DNA of 64,000 nt from the NCBI RefSeq assembly GCF_000973105.1, contig NC_015844.1, forward strand, positions 4,584,501 to 4,648,500, written 5' to 3'. This DNA is from Zobellia galactanivorans (lineage in GTDB: Bacteria > Bacteroidota > Bacteroidia > Flavobacteriales > Flavobacteriaceae). Each line of letters begins with the position of its first letter. The stretch's first letter is position 1. The position numbers and the translations under genes are program-made. The notes beneath the pieces are model-generated. The model was not told the DNA's origin. It did not search any database and saw only the letters and a list, made by a program, of their open reading frames with translations. This document shows positions 35,067 to 45,701 of the stretch, piece after piece.

Positions 35067-35420
35067 ATGAAAACTAAGAATTTAGAAAAAGCACAATTTG
35101 AAGCCGTTGAAAAGAAAGCGATCTATGTTATGGCCCATGAGGTGGTAATGGCCGATGGGACCGTACATCCGGGCGAGCTTGAAGCTATGAGACAACTTCA
35201 AGAAGATATCGATATGGACAATGATTTGATCAATGAGGCCAAAAACACAACGGTTGACGAAGCATTGGTGTCCCTTCATAATATGACCTTCCCTAAAAAG
35301 AAGGTATTGGCACAGATTCTTGAAAATATGGCGATTTCCGATAAGCACTTACACGAAAAGGAAATGCAGCTGATCATCCAAACCTTTAAGAATATCGGTA
35401 TTGGCGAAGAGACCGAGTAA
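35067..35420 (+). CDS. TerB-like protein 2
   Basis: 117 residues, paralogue of the preceding gene (VVMADGTVHPGELEAMRQLQ, MAISDKHLHEKEMQLII). Gene spacing of 18 bp suggests one transcript. The acidic AD-G-VH-E motif is retained in both copies, so both are likely functional and may form a heteromer. Confidence 0.72.
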   Translation: MKTKNLEKAQFEAVEKKAIYVMAHEVVMADGTVHPGELEAMRQLQEDIDMDNDLINEAKNTTVDEALVSLHNMTFPKKKVLAQILENMAISDKHLHEKEMQLIIQTFKNIGIGEETE

Positions 35421-35886
35421 TCGGCAAACCCTAGTGGTTGATAAGGTCGGCTAGTATACGCGCCATAGGCTTTCAAAAAAACCTTTAGCTCTATGGGGGA
35501 GGATCTTGCTATTCTTTCTATTATCATATCTACAACGGCGAACGAACTGCACGTAACGACTACACATGCATTTTTTTAACCCGATTTTCGTTTTGCCACA
35601 AAGCGGTATAAGCTTCTTTTGGGTAGTGAAATCAATATTTTAACATCGTTCAAATTATGGTTTTCTTATAAATACATAAGGATATTTAAGAAAATTACAA
35701 ATCCGATTTGGGGGGTTGGGACTTGAAAGAGATATATCTGTTAAGGGATGTTCCCTCTGGTTCAAAATTTATGGAAATTTTCTAAGACGTTCAGGCGCAT
35801 TGTCTTTCTTTTTTAAGACAAGCTTGCGTTGTATGGATGCTGTACAGAGGCTATTCTCTTTTTTACCATTAAGCTCTTATGAACGG
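35421..35886. other. Intergenic region before the PUL sigma factor
   Basis: A 466 bp stretch. The sigma-factor frame is open back to 35716, but this upstream part (rich in F/L/S) is not protein-like. It should hold the promoter of the sigma gene; no certain -33/-7 pair was seen. Confidence 0.35.
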
Positions 35887-36459
35887 ATGGAATCGATGAA
35901 ACTAACAGCTAATAGCTCTTTACGGAAACCTGTGGATACCAAAGAAGAAAATGGTATACGGGTAGAGGTGCAGGTTATTTTCAAGGAATGCTATAGAGAG
36001 TTCTGTTTGTTGTCTTATAGTTACGTGGCTTGTATGGACCAGGCAAAGGATATTGTTCAAGATGTGTTCGTAAAAATCTTGGTCAAAGATCAGGCAGCCG
36101 AAATTCTAAACCTAAAGGCCTATATCTGGAGGGCCGTTAAGAATACAAGCCTGAAACATTTGGAACGTTCCAAAAAATTAGAGCCCTTAAATCAAAATGC
36201 CTTGATAATCGCCTTGGAGGAAGAGGAGCCGGATGATGAACTAAGATTGAAGGTGCAAGATGCGCTCGAAAAACTTCCTCCCCAATGCAAGAACGTTTTT
36301 GAACTTTGTGTGGTAAAGGGCCAGAAATACAATTCTACCGCCGATTCCTTAGGGATTTCGGTGAATACGGTAAAGACCCAAATGAAAAAGGCATATCGCA
36401 TTCTGCGAAGTAATTTGGGAAATGTGCACTATACCCTCTTCTTTTTTTGGATTTTCTAG
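35887..36459 (+). CDS. ECF RNA polymerase sigma factor (FecI-like)
   Basis: 190 residues from ATG 35887, the usual length; the frame continues upstream without family similarity. Region 2 contains YREFCLLSYSYVACMDQAKD and IVQDVFVKIL; region 4 contains LEKLPPQCKNVFELCVVKGQ and the helix-turn-helix STADSLGISVNTVKTQMKKA. It is followed by a FecR anti-sigma gene and a SusC gene with an STN domain, the standard trans-envelope signalling arrangement for a glycan locus. Confidence 0.92.
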   Translation: MESMKLTANSSLRKPVDTKEENGIRVEVQVIFKECYREFCLLSYSYVACMDQAKDIVQDVFVKILVKDQAAEILNLKAYIWRAVKNTSLKHLERSKKLEPLNQNALIIALEEEEPDDELRLKVQDALEKLPPQCKNVFELCVVKGQKYNSTADSLGISVNTVKTQMKKAYRILRSNLGNVHYTLFFFWIF

Positions 36460-36564
36460 TTTTTACTCAAAAAATTTTAAACTTTTTTCAAAATAGCATC
36501 ACCCTATTTTATCATTCCTGGGTCATATACCAAAGCGATCAATTTTTAAGCCTGATCGAACGGA

Positions 36565-37734
36565 ATGAAGACTATGGACATAGCCCCGATTATAGTTAAA
36601 AAACTAAAGGACAAACTTACCGATGAAGAACGGTTCTATTTTGATGCTTGGATAAATGATTCCGAGGAAAATAGATCTTTGTTTCGTCGCCTTCAAGCTG
36701 TTAAAAAGCGGGGAGGAAACGTTTCAGAGGTTTTGGAACTCGATATCGAAGCGGATTGGCACCGTATTGTAGCGCGTTCACAATTACAAAAAAGAAAAAC
36801 ACAGCTCCGTTCTTTCCAACGGTTTCCTTTGAAATATGCCGCACTGCTTGTTGTGGGACTGGCCTTGGGTCTGGGCTATTTGAAATACGGTGACGATACC
36901 GATAGCCCTGTGGCACCGACCGATGCCATTACCTTACAACTGGGCAATGGTGAAGTCAAGGTGATTGCCCCCAACGAGATAAAGTCCATTACCAACAAAA
37001 AGGGAAGCGTATTGGTAAAACAGGTAGAAGAGCAATTGGACTATTCCATACATAGGGAGGACACGGAACTTTCCTATAACACCTTAAAAGTGCCCTATGG
37101 TAAAAGATTTACGTTGATCTTATCCGATAGTACCGTAGTGCACCTCAATGCGGGGTCTTCCTTAAAGTATCCGGTCAAATTTATACCGGGGCAAAACCGA
37201 CAAGTCTTTCTTTCGGGTGAAGGCTATTTCAATGTATACAAAGATAAAAGGCACCCATTTGTTGTAAGTGCCGGAGGAATGGATGTTCAGGTCTTGGGCA
37301 CCCAGTTCAACATATCGTCTTATAAATTAGATAGAAAAGTAAGTACCGTTTTGGTGGAGGGGTCGGTAATGCTGTATCCCGCCCAAAAAGGAGACAAAAA
37401 TGGGGAGGGAACTTTATTGCAACCCGGATACAAGGCCGACTGGGATAAGTTCTATGAACAAATAGAATTTGAAAAAGTCGATACCCATACCTATACCGAT
37501 TGGGTCAAAGGGGTATTGGTACTAAAGCGTACTTCCTTTAAACAGATTATAGAGAAACTACAAAGGCATTATAACGTGACCATAGAGAATAGGTATGAAA
37601 AACTAAATGGCCAAGTGTTTACCGCCACCTTTGATGTAGAGACCATAGACGATGTTTTAAATTCCTTTACGCTCGAAACCCCTTTTGAATATCAAATAAC
37701 AGATAACCATATTATCATTTTCCCACCAAAATAA
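36565..37734 (+). CDS. FecR-family anti-sigma factor
   Basis: 389 residues. A cytoplasmic sigma-binding N-terminus (1-85) precedes one transmembrane segment at about 90-107 (YAALLVVGLALGLGYL). The periplasmic FecR domain spans about 165-275 (LKVPYGKRFTLILSDSTVVH, EGYFNVYKDKRHPFVV, VLGTQFNISSY). The C-terminal DUF4974 lies at about 315-387. It should hold the upstream sigma factor until the SusC N-terminal STN domain signals that glycan is bound. Confidence 0.94.
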   Translation: MKTMDIAPIIVKKLKDKLTDEERFYFDAWINDSEENRSLFRRLQAVKKRGGNVSEVLELDIEADWHRIVARSQLQKRKTQLRSFQRFPLKYAALLVVGLALGLGYLKYGDDTDSPVAPTDAITLQLGNGEVKVIAPNEIKSITNKKGSVLVKQVEEQLDYSIHREDTELSYNTLKVPYGKRFTLILSDSTVVHLNAGSSLKYPVKFIPGQNRQVFLSGEGYFNVYKDKRHPFVVSAGGMDVQVLGTQFNISSYKLDRKVSTVLVEGSVMLYPAQKGDKNGEGTLLQPGYKADWDKFYEQIEFEKVDTHTYTDWVKGVLVLKRTSFKQIIEKLQRHYNVTIENRYEKLNGQVFTATFDVETIDDVLNSFTLETPFEYQITDNHIIIFPPK

Positions 37735-37899
37735 TCACAAAACCAACTAATACCAAGTGCCTATGAAATAACCAAAAAAGAGTGAATTGAATAAAATCGA
37801 ATAGGTGTTATCGAACAAAAAAAATCGGAAAATGCGCTAACATTTCCCGACTTACGATAATCAACTATTCAATAGTCAACTAAAAAACTTTACAAAAAT

Positions 37900-40800
37900 A
37901 TGGAAAAATGTACTGGCATGGGTACCTACAGTGCCCATTCGTTAAAATTAAATTTAAGAATGAAACTTTCGGCAATTCTTATAATGCTCTCTATTTTCTC
38001 CGTACAGGCTAACGGATACGCGCAAAAAACAAAGATCAGCCTTGACCTGAACGAGGTAGAAATACGCCGGGTCTTTGAGGAAATAGAGTCGATGACGGAT
38101 TTTAAATTTCTTTATAACAACCAAAAATTGGATATAAAGAAATTGGTCTCGGTCAAGGTTACCAATCAGCCGGTAGCGAAAATATTGGACATACTCTTTA
38201 AGGGAACGCCCATTGATTATATCATCCTGAAAAAGCAGATCGTTATCAAGGTCGATGCTTCGAAAGCCCAAACAACACGGGTCGTGCCCGAGAAATCAAA
38301 GGTAGCCACGGTGGTCCAACGGCAAGTTCAGGGCGTTGTGTTAGATGCGAACCAAGAACCGCTTCCAGGGGCGAATATCGTAGAGAAGGGCACTACAAAC
38401 GGGGTCACGGCCGATTTTGACGGTAATTTTGCCATAAACGTGGCCAATGAAAACGCCATACTTGTGATTTCCTACATAGGCTTCGCGACCAAGGAGGTCA
38501 GCCTAAAGGGACAGACTTCGGTAAGTGTACAAATGGAAGAAAGTGCCTCGGGTTTGGATGAAGTCGTTGTTGTGGGATACGGAACCAAGCTAAAAGGGGA
38601 ATTGACAGGTTCGGTATCGAAAGTAGGCGATAAAATATTTGAAGACCGTCCGGTGATCAATACCTTGGATGCCATGCAAGGGGCCATGCCAGGGGTTACC
38701 GTAACCCGAAGTAGCGGGCAACCGGGTCGCGAAGGCTATTCCATAAATATTCGGGGCGCCTCGTCCATAGCGGGTAGTAGTCCTTTGATCTTGATCGATG
38801 GAATTCCCGGAGATCTCAACACCATAAACCCTAATGATATTGCGAATGTTACCGTTTTAAAAGATGCGGCAGCTTCGATCTACGGTGCGCGTGCGGCCGA
38901 TGGGGTGGTGATGGTGACCACGAAAAAGGGAAAGAAAGGTCGCTTGTCGGTAAATTACTCCTATAACTATGGGGTCAATATTCCAACCTACATAAGCGAA
39001 ATGACCAACACCTTGCAAATGGCGGAAATGTACGATGAGGGAATGCGAAACATCGGGCAGCCCGGGGTGACCGAGGAAGTATTCGATAAAATTAGAAACA
39101 ACGCTGCGCCAGAACCGGGCAATGGGTGGATGAAGTATTTGGAAAACTACCCTGGCTTTTACGGCTCGCACGATTGGTTGAAGGATATCTACGGAACCGG
39201 AACCCAAAGCATGCACAACCTATCGATTTCAGGTGGGGAAGAGAATCATGATTACCTGATTTCGGCAGGCTACAAATCGAACGATGGTGTCATCACCCAT
39301 GGTGTATCAAAATCGGACCTGTACAACCTCAGGGTGAATTTCGGCTTCAATCTTTTTAAGAACAAGTTAAAGGTAAACCTACGTACGGCATTCGACAACA
39401 ATGTGGTTAAGGAACCATCGGCTTTGGGAAGCGCCATAGAAAGTGCACACCTGATGTGGAGCTATGCCCCTACATATACGCCCGATGGCCAGTTTTACTG
39501 GTATCAAAACTATCAAAACCCGGTGCAATTGTTAGAGGAAAACGGGGAGAAGAGTTCAGACCTAAAGAAATTTCAAACCAACTTAAAGGCCGACCTTAGT
39601 ATTACCGACGATTTAAAGCTGGTAACCCAGGTAGGGGTGAATTTCGAAATATACGATTCCAATGCTTCTAATCGTACCTTCGATCTGATCAATTGGGACG
39701 ATGAAACCTTCGGTACGCGAAACAATCCGAATTCCGCAACCTATTTCAATTCTAAAAACACCTATGGTTCATATACGGCATACTTAGATTACAATAAAAC
39801 CCTGTTCGACAATCATCGCATTAATTTAATGGGTGGTGTCTCGCACGAGCAAAATGAATACGAAAGTCAAAGTATAACGGGCTATAACTTTAAATCGAAC
39901 GACATATTTACCCTAAACCTGGCCGACAGGACCGATGTAGCCTTTATGGATTATACAGGGTCCTTGACCGATTGGGCATTGAATTCCTACTTCGGAAGGT
40001 TCAGTTATTCGTACAACCGTAAATTCTTTGTCGATGTAACCACAAGAATAGACGGAAGTTCAAAATTTGCGGCCAGCGAAAGATGGAGTGCCTTGTTTCC
40101 CGCCGTATCGGCTTCATATAATTTGGGAGAGGAGAATTTTATAAAGAATTCGAATACGATCAACGATTTAAAATTAAGGGCTTCTTGGGGCCAATCGGGG
40201 AACCAAAACCTAAGTTTCGGTAACTACGATTATATTCCCCTTATTACGGTATCGGGGAACTATCCTCTGGGCTCGCCCAATGTTGGTTTGCCAGGTGCGG
40301 TTGCCAGTATAGCCTCCGAATCGCGTACATGGGAGACGATAGAGACTTCCAATATCGGTATCGACTTTGCCTTGTTTAAATCAAGGTTGGCCGGTAGTTT
40401 CGATTATTTCGTAAAGAAGAACAGCGATATGTTGGTCAATGTAACCTTGCCGGCAACCCTCGGTGGTACGGCCCCTACATTGAACATCGGTGATTTGGAA
40501 ACCAAGGGATGGGATTTCTCCATAGGTTGGAGCGATACCAAGGGCGACTTTAAGTATTCCATTTCGGCCAACGTGAGTGATGCCAAAAACAAACTGACCA
40601 AACTGGAAGGAAACGATTCCTATGCCGAAGGATTGGTGTCGACAAGACAGGGCTACCCCATAAATTCGTATTTCGGATTTGAATCCAACGGCTTTATCCA
40701 AAATCAACAGCAGTTGGACGAATACAAAAAATTGGAAAACGTTCCCCAGAATATCGGTATCGGTGATGCCATGTACAACGATTTGGACGGTGACGGAAAA

Positions 40801-41382
40801 ATTACGGCATTTGGCAACCCCGAAGCGGGTACCACGGGCGATATGAAGTATTTAGGGAATACCAACCCGAGGTATACCTATTCTTCGAACATCAGTCTAT
40901 CGTACAAGAATTTTGACTTTAGCATGCTCTTTCAGGGAGTGGGCAAGCGTGTCGGTATCAGGGAAGGTGTACCTAGCATGCCCTTGTACTACGTATGGCA
41001 CCCTTCTATAAGTTACTTTCACGGAAAAACATGGACGCCCGAAAGAACCGATGCCGAATTTCCTAGAATCATCCCCGGTGGTGTAGGATGGGATGAACTA
41101 AGGGACTGGAACTACAAATATTCCGATCGGGTGGTAAACAAGCTTTCCTACCTAAGGGTTAAGTCCTTGGTACTTGCCTTTAACCTGCCAGAGTCCATCT
41201 GTGAATCATTGCGATTGGAGAGCTTTAGACTTTATACAAGTGCCGATGACCTTTTTACTTTTAGTAAGGGCACATGGGGCAATACTTATGATCCCGAAAG
41301 TTTGTTCGCGGGTAGAAACAAGACGTACCAGAATTACCCATTTACCAAAACCATTTCACTGGGCGTTGACCTGAAATTTTAA
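37900..41382 (+). CDS. SusC/RagA-type TonB-dependent glycan transporter with STN domain
   Basis: 1160-residue outer-membrane importer. A signal region at 20-41 (MKLSAILIMLSIFSVQA) is followed by an STN domain (about 45-95) that contacts FecR and a carboxypeptidase-regulatory-like domain (about 132-212, GVVLDANQEPLPGANI). The TonB box-proximal DEVVVVGYGT and plug follow (VLKDAAASIYGARAADGVVM, about 319-338), then a 22-strand barrel ending KTISLGVDLKF. The 5' extension MEKCTGMGTYSAHSLKL is usual in this subfamily and supports ATG 37900. It imports oligosaccharides captured by the SusD protein encoded next. Confidence 0.96.
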   Translation: MEKCTGMGTYSAHSLKLNLRMKLSAILIMLSIFSVQANGYAQKTKISLDLNEVEIRRVFEEIESMTDFKFLYNNQKLDIKKLVSVKVTNQPVAKILDILFKGTPIDYIILKKQIVIKVDASKAQTTRVVPEKSKVATVVQRQVQGVVLDANQEPLPGANIVEKGTTNGVTADFDGNFAINVANENAILVISYIGFATKEVSLKGQTSVSVQMEESASGLDEVVVVGYGTKLKGELTGSVSKVGDKIFEDRPVINTLDAMQGAMPGVTVTRSSGQPGREGYSINIRGASSIAGSSPLILIDGIPGDLNTINPNDIANVTVLKDAAASIYGARAADGVVMVTTKKGKKGRLSVNYSYNYGVNIPTYISEMTNTLQMAEMYDEGMRNIGQPGVTEEVFDKIRNNAAPEPGNGWMKYLENYPGFYGSHDWLKDIYGTGTQSMHNLSISGGEENHDYLISAGYKSNDGVITHGVSKSDLYNLRVNFGFNLFKNKLKVNLRTAFDNNVVKEPSALGSAIESAHLMWSYAPTYTPDGQFYWYQNYQNPVQLLEENGEKSSDLKKFQTNLKADLSITDDLKLVTQVGVNFEIYDSNASNRTFDLINWDDETFGTRNNPNSATYFNSKNTYGSYTAYLDYNKTLFDNHRINLMGGVSHEQNEYESQSITGYNFKSNDIFTLNLADRTDVAFMDYTGSLTDWALNSYFGRFSYSYNRKFFVDVTTRIDGSSKFAASERWSALFPAVSASYNLGEENFIKNSNTINDLKLRASWGQSGNQNLSFGNYDYIPLITVSGNYPLGSPNVGLPGAVASIASESRTWETIETSNIGIDFALFKSRLAGSFDYFVKKNSDMLVNVTLPATLGGTAPTLNIGDLETKGWDFSIGWSDTKGDFKYSISANVSDAKNKLTKLEGNDSYAEGLVSTRQGYPINSYFGFESNGFIQNQQQLDEYKKLENVPQNIGIGDAMYNDLDGDGKITAFGNPEAGTTGDMKYLGNTNPRYTYSSNISLSYKNFDFSMLFQGVGKRVGIREGVPSMPLYYVWHPSISYFHGKTWTPERTDAEFPRIIPGGVGWDELRDWNYKYSDRVVNKLSYLRVKSLVLAFNLPESICESLRLESFRLYTSADDLFTFSKGTWGNTYDPESLFAGRNKTYQNYPFTKTISLGVDLKF

Positions 41383-41400
41383 ACCCTAACAAATAGAAAA

Positions 41401-43080
41401 ATGAAAAAGTTATATAATTATATTATTTTGGTTGTTTTGCTAATTTCCGGGTGTACCAAAGACTTGGATCTATATCCTCTTGACTCTATTTCAGATGCCA
41501 CCTTTTGGGAGACTGCCGATGATTTTAAATTGGCTTCCAACAACCTTTACTATTCGCTGTCTCAGCAAAAGATAGAAGCCGATGTAGAGTCTGAAATTGC
41601 GTATTTTACCGATAATTCCATAAGTAACGGAACCTATGTGGTTTCCGATACCGATGATAAATGGAATACCCCTTATACCTACATTCGACAGTGCAATAAG
41701 ATTTTTGCCGAAGCGGAAAATTCTGGAAAATTAGAGGATGCCGATGTAAAAAGATTTGTTGCGGAAGCTAAATTTTTCAGGGCTTGGAACTATTGGATGC
41801 TTTTTAGGTTGTATGGGGGAGTTCCCTTGATAAAGGATGTACCCGATATCGATTCGGAAGGATTATACGACGCAAGGGCCACAAGAAAGGAAACTGTCGA
41901 TTTTATGCTACAAGACCTTACCGATGCTACCCTAGACCTGCCTTTAAAATCAAGTCTTGCTTCAGCTGACGTGGGTAGGATCACCAAAGGTGCCGCCCTA
42001 TCATTAAAGGCTAGAATCGCCCTTTTTGAAGGAACTTGGGGGAAATATCACGGCACTGGTGATGGGGGATACTTAGATGTAGCCATTGCATCGGCCAGTG
42101 AGGTCATCGATAGTAATGAGTTCAGCTTGTTTACGGGTAAGGGTGCCGAAAGTTATAGATACCTCTTTATCGAGGAAGGAGACGACTCCCCTGAAAGTAT
42201 ATTGGACAGTCGCTATGAGGTGAACGTACGCGGTCAGAATTTCAGTGACCGTATTTTAGGTGGGGAATATATCCCTACCAAGAAATTGGCCGATGAATAT
42301 TTATGTACCGATGGACTCCCCATCGATAAATCGGATGATTTCAATGGGTATGATACAAGGACTTCGGAATACGAAAACCGTGATCCCCGTATGGAAATGA
42401 CCTTTGTCCGTCCCGGTAGTTCCGTGGTCTGGTCACTTTTCCCGGAACCTATTGAAAGTTGGCCATTTTTCCCGTCAAGAAATGGGAATACGGGGTATAT
42501 GACCAACAAGTACAGATCTGAAAACGAGTTTGGGAATACCACCCAACAGAACCAATTCGGATGGGATACCCATGTGATTCGCTATGCCGAAGTATTGCTT
42601 ATCTATGCGGAAGCCTTGTACGAAAAAAATGGTAGTATCAGTGATATCGATTTAGATAAGTCGATCAATGTGATCCGTGATAGGGTAGGGATGCTGCCTC
42701 TAAAAAACACCTTTGTTAGTTCGAACGGATTGGACATGAAGGAGGAGATACGAAGGGAGCGTACCGTTGAACTTGCCTTGGAAGGCTATCGCTACGACGA
42801 CTTGCGAAGATGGAAGATCGCCGAGGAAGTTCTACCACAGACCGTCTTAGGTATCAAAATAGTAGGTTCACAATGGGGTACCGATCCTATTATCATCAAT
42901 GACGACGATAAGAACATATATCTCAAGGAAGACTACCAGAGCCGAACCGATGCGAATGGCTTCCTTATCGTAGAGCCTTCCGAAAGGCGATATTTCGATG
43001 AAGGAAAACACTATTTGAGGCCCTTGCCCACAAGGGAAATCAATATAAACCCAAAGTTGGAACAAAACCCAGGTTGGTAA
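41401..43080 (+). CDS. SusD/RagB-type glycan-binding lipoprotein
   Basis: 559-residue surface lipoprotein (LLISGC, Cys18). SusD features include an N-terminal LDLYPLDSISDATFWETADD, TPR-like helices (FFRAWNYWMLFRLYGGVPLI) and LSLKARIALFEGTWGKY. The C-terminal RagB part has EIRRERTVELALEGYRYDDL and LRPLPTREININPKLEQNPGW. It caps the SusC barrel and binds glycan. The glycan is unknown. It starts 18 bp after susC and is followed by a strong hairpin. Confidence 0.96.
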   Translation: MKKLYNYIILVVLLISGCTKDLDLYPLDSISDATFWETADDFKLASNNLYYSLSQQKIEADVESEIAYFTDNSISNGTYVVSDTDDKWNTPYTYIRQCNKIFAEAENSGKLEDADVKRFVAEAKFFRAWNYWMLFRLYGGVPLIKDVPDIDSEGLYDARATRKETVDFMLQDLTDATLDLPLKSSLASADVGRITKGAALSLKARIALFEGTWGKYHGTGDGGYLDVAIASASEVIDSNEFSLFTGKGAESYRYLFIEEGDDSPESILDSRYEVNVRGQNFSDRILGGEYIPTKKLADEYLCTDGLPIDKSDDFNGYDTRTSEYENRDPRMEMTFVRPGSSVVWSLFPEPIESWPFFPSRNGNTGYMTNKYRSENEFGNTTQQNQFGWDTHVIRYAEVLLIYAEALYEKNGSISDIDLDKSINVIRDRVGMLPLKNTFVSSNGLDMKEEIRRERTVELALEGYRYDDLRRWKIAEEVLPQTVLGIKIVGSQWGTDPIIINDDDKNIYLKEDYQSRTDANGFLIVEPSERRYFDEGKHYLRPLPTREININPKLEQNPGW

Positions 43081-43109
43081 ACCTTAATTTACCGCTATTT
43101 ACAATTGAA

Positions 43110-43145
43110 ATTGGGGCGATAACTATCGCCCCAATATTTAATTTT
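43110..43145 (+). terminator. Terminator/attenuator between SusD and GH95 genes
   Basis: A perfect 12 bp hairpin ATTGGGGCGATA-AC-TATCGCCCCAAT (43110-43135) followed by a T-rich stretch. Within a locus such a hairpin often lets SusCD mRNA exceed that of downstream enzymes. Confidence 0.8.
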
Positions 43146-43209
43146 TATTCTGGCGCAAGTGGTATATAAACAGGTAACTTATTGAAGGAAACAAAAGAAA
43201 GAAAATATA

Positions 43210-45648
43210 ATGAAATACAACATTGTCAAATTATTTATAGTGGCCATAACCTTCCTTTCCTGTGACCGCCAAAGCGATACCAAGAAAGAAAGCTATTCCA
43301 AAGCTATATATAGTGTGCTACCCGCGGATATGTGGCAAGATGCCCTCGTGAGTGGTAATGGGGCAATGGGTATCATGGTATTTGGTCAACCTGAAAATGA
43401 ACAGGTCATCTTTAATCACGAATTCCTCTATGAACCTATCGGGAATGAAAATGTTGAACCACCCGATATTGCCAAGTACTTACCGCAGACCAGAAAAATG
43501 TTGATGAATGGCGATTATGAAGGGGCCATTACCTATTCCATTGATAGGGCAAAAGATGAAGGCCTCCCAAAATTGCTATGGACGGATCCTTACCATCCGG
43601 CCCTTGTCATGAACATCCAACAACCACAGATCAATTCTATCGAGGATTACGGAAGAAGCCTAAATTTTGAAACAGGGGAAGTGCTAGTAAGTTGGAAAGA
43701 TGGCGGACACCGCTTTGACCGCAGATCTTTTGTAAGCAGAAAAGACCATGTCATCGTTCAAAAAATTGGCGGTGATGGGGCTATCAATTGCGAAATCTCA
43801 ATGGATATGCAGGGGGCAAAGCCGGAAGATTGGGCCACTAGGGAAGAAGTTCCCTATGGGGTGTCAGATGTTACACGGTCGCTAAGCTCCGATTGGCTTA
43901 CATTTCGGGTGAATTACCGGGTCAATGAACGGGGTTATGAAGTGCTTACCAAGGTGGTTGTAAACCAAGGAAATACTGCTGTAAACGACAGTGTTTTGAG
44001 TATTCGGGATGCGGAAGAAGTTTTGCTGATCAGTAAAATCATTCCTTTGGAAGATTTTGGAAAAAGCCAAATTGAAGGGGCCAAAAAAGCCATAAACAAA
44101 GTTGGGCTAGACTATAAATCCTTATTGGCACGTCACGCTAAAGTTCATGGGGAAATTTTCAACCGGGTAGACTTTGATATTTATCCCAACGATTCGGTCC
44201 GGCACTCGACAGAAGAACTGATTGCCCAACAGATTAAAAACCCCGATCGTATTTCTCCCGAATTTCTAGAAACCATGTTCTATATGGGACGGTACGCCTT
44301 ATTGTCTTCGAGTGGCGAAAACCCGCCCAATTTAATGGGGATATGGAACGGGCAATGGAGACCGGAATGGTCAGGTGATTTTACCACCGATGCCAATGTA
44401 AACCTACAGATTTCCTCGGCGAACATTACCGACATGCCCGAGGCGATTGACAGTTATATGAAAATGTTGGAGCGGATTGCCCCCGATTGGGAAATAAATG
44501 CTAAGAACATTTACGGTTGCAGAGGGTATTTATCAGGATTCAGGACCTCGGGGAGAAGGGGCTTACATACCCATTTTAACGCCTCCTTTCCGGGTCAGTT
44601 TTGGGTGTCAGGGGCAGGATGGCTGCTCTCCCCATGCTATGAGTATTATCAAACGACAGGGGATGAGAAGTTCTTGAAGGAACGTTTGTTGCCGATGATG
44701 GAAAAGACCGCTCTCTTTTATGAGGACTTCCTCACCGTTAAGGATAGTAAGGGAAATTTTGTTTTCGTTCCTTCCTATTCTCCGGAAAATACACCGTCAA
44801 ACTTAAAGGTGGGCGGGGTAATAAACGCTACCATGGATATTGCCGTAGCCAAGGAGATTTTTACCAACTTGATTACCGTGTACGATGATTTGGGAATTGA
44901 ATCAGAAAGGAGAAAGCAATTACAGGAACTAATAGACAAGCTTCCTCCTTACCTTATCAACGATATCGGAGGTTTAAAGGAATGGGCCGCCCCCAATTTA
45001 GAGGACAACTACGACCATCGCCACGCATCGCACTTTTATCCGGTGTGGCCGGGACATGAGATTAACCCTGAGGAGACGCCCGAGCTTTTTGATGCGGCCA
45101 TAATAGCGGCAAATAAGAGAAAATCCGGTAACTTTTCCGCGCATGGACTCATGCATCGGGCCCTGATCGGCGCAAGACTTAAACAGGCCGATTTACTGTA
45201 TAAAAACCTGGGCTATATGCTGTCTAAAAAGTTTATTTACAGGGGGATGTTTACCTCCCATAATCCGGATCTCGAAATTTTTAACTCCGATGCACTCTGT
45301 AGTTTGCCCACCGTCGTGGCCGAAGCCTTGGTATACTCTCGCCCGGGGTTTATTGAGTTGTTGCCGGCCTGGAAGGAAGATATCGCCGTGGGTAAGATCA
45401 CAAATATAGTGTGCCGGACCCAAGCCCGGGTGAAGGAGCTATCGTGGGATTTTAACAAGGGGGTAGTGCATTGTACCATCTACTCCAATAAAAAGCAGGA
45501 TATCAATCTACTGATCAGGGACTATCACACCACTTGGACCAGCGAAGATAACTCGGGAAAAGAGCTTACAAGTAAAGGCGGTCCGTTGAAAATTTCATTT
45601 GAAGAGGGAGAAACCAAGACCTTTACGATAAGCTTGGGGAAGCGCTGA
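43210..45648 (+). CDS. Glycoside hydrolase family 95 (alpha-L-fucosidase/alpha-L-galactosidase type)
   Basis: 812-residue lipoprotein (VAITFLSC, Cys18). GH95 marks are GNGAMGIMVFG and FNHEFLYEP in the N-terminal beta-sandwich, then the (alpha/alpha)6 barrel with NLMGIWNGQWRPEWSGDFT. General acid E526 sits in SYSPENTPSN, and WPGHEINPEETPELF follows. GH95 enzymes invert alpha-1,2-fucosyl or alpha-L-galactosyl links; the selective residues cannot be settled by eye. With GH127 next door, a fucose- or L-galactose-containing algal or plant pectin-like glycan is possible. Confidence 0.92.
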   Translation: MKYNIVKLFIVAITFLSCDRQSDTKKESYSKAIYSVLPADMWQDALVSGNGAMGIMVFGQPENEQVIFNHEFLYEPIGNENVEPPDIAKYLPQTRKMLMNGDYEGAITYSIDRAKDEGLPKLLWTDPYHPALVMNIQQPQINSIEDYGRSLNFETGEVLVSWKDGGHRFDRRSFVSRKDHVIVQKIGGDGAINCEISMDMQGAKPEDWATREEVPYGVSDVTRSLSSDWLTFRVNYRVNERGYEVLTKVVVNQGNTAVNDSVLSIRDAEEVLLISKIIPLEDFGKSQIEGAKKAINKVGLDYKSLLARHAKVHGEIFNRVDFDIYPNDSVRHSTEELIAQQIKNPDRISPEFLETMFYMGRYALLSSSGENPPNLMGIWNGQWRPEWSGDFTTDANVNLQISSANITDMPEAIDSYMKMLERIAPDWEINAKNIYGCRGYLSGFRTSGRRGLHTHFNASFPGQFWVSGAGWLLSPCYEYYQTTGDEKFLKERLLPMMEKTALFYEDFLTVKDSKGNFVFVPSYSPENTPSNLKVGGVINATMDIAVAKEIFTNLITVYDDLGIESERRKQLQELIDKLPPYLINDIGGLKEWAAPNLEDNYDHRHASHFYPVWPGHEINPEETPELFDAAIIAANKRKSGNFSAHGLMHRALIGARLKQADLLYKNLGYMLSKKFIYRGMFTSHNPDLEIFNSDALCSLPTVVAEALVYSRPGFIELLPAWKEDIAVGKITNIVCRTQARVKELSWDFNKGVVHCTIYSNKKQDINLLIRDYHTTWTSEDNSGKELTSKGGPLKISFEEGETKTFTISLGKR

Positions 45649-45701
45649 ACAGCAAAATTATAAGGATAGATGAATAATAAAAATTTAAAACAATTAAGAT
45701 A

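Noticed and set aside
35716-35886. N-terminal extension of the first sigma factor
   Set aside because: The extra 57 codons have no sigma-factor similarity and the remaining 190 residues are the usual full length.
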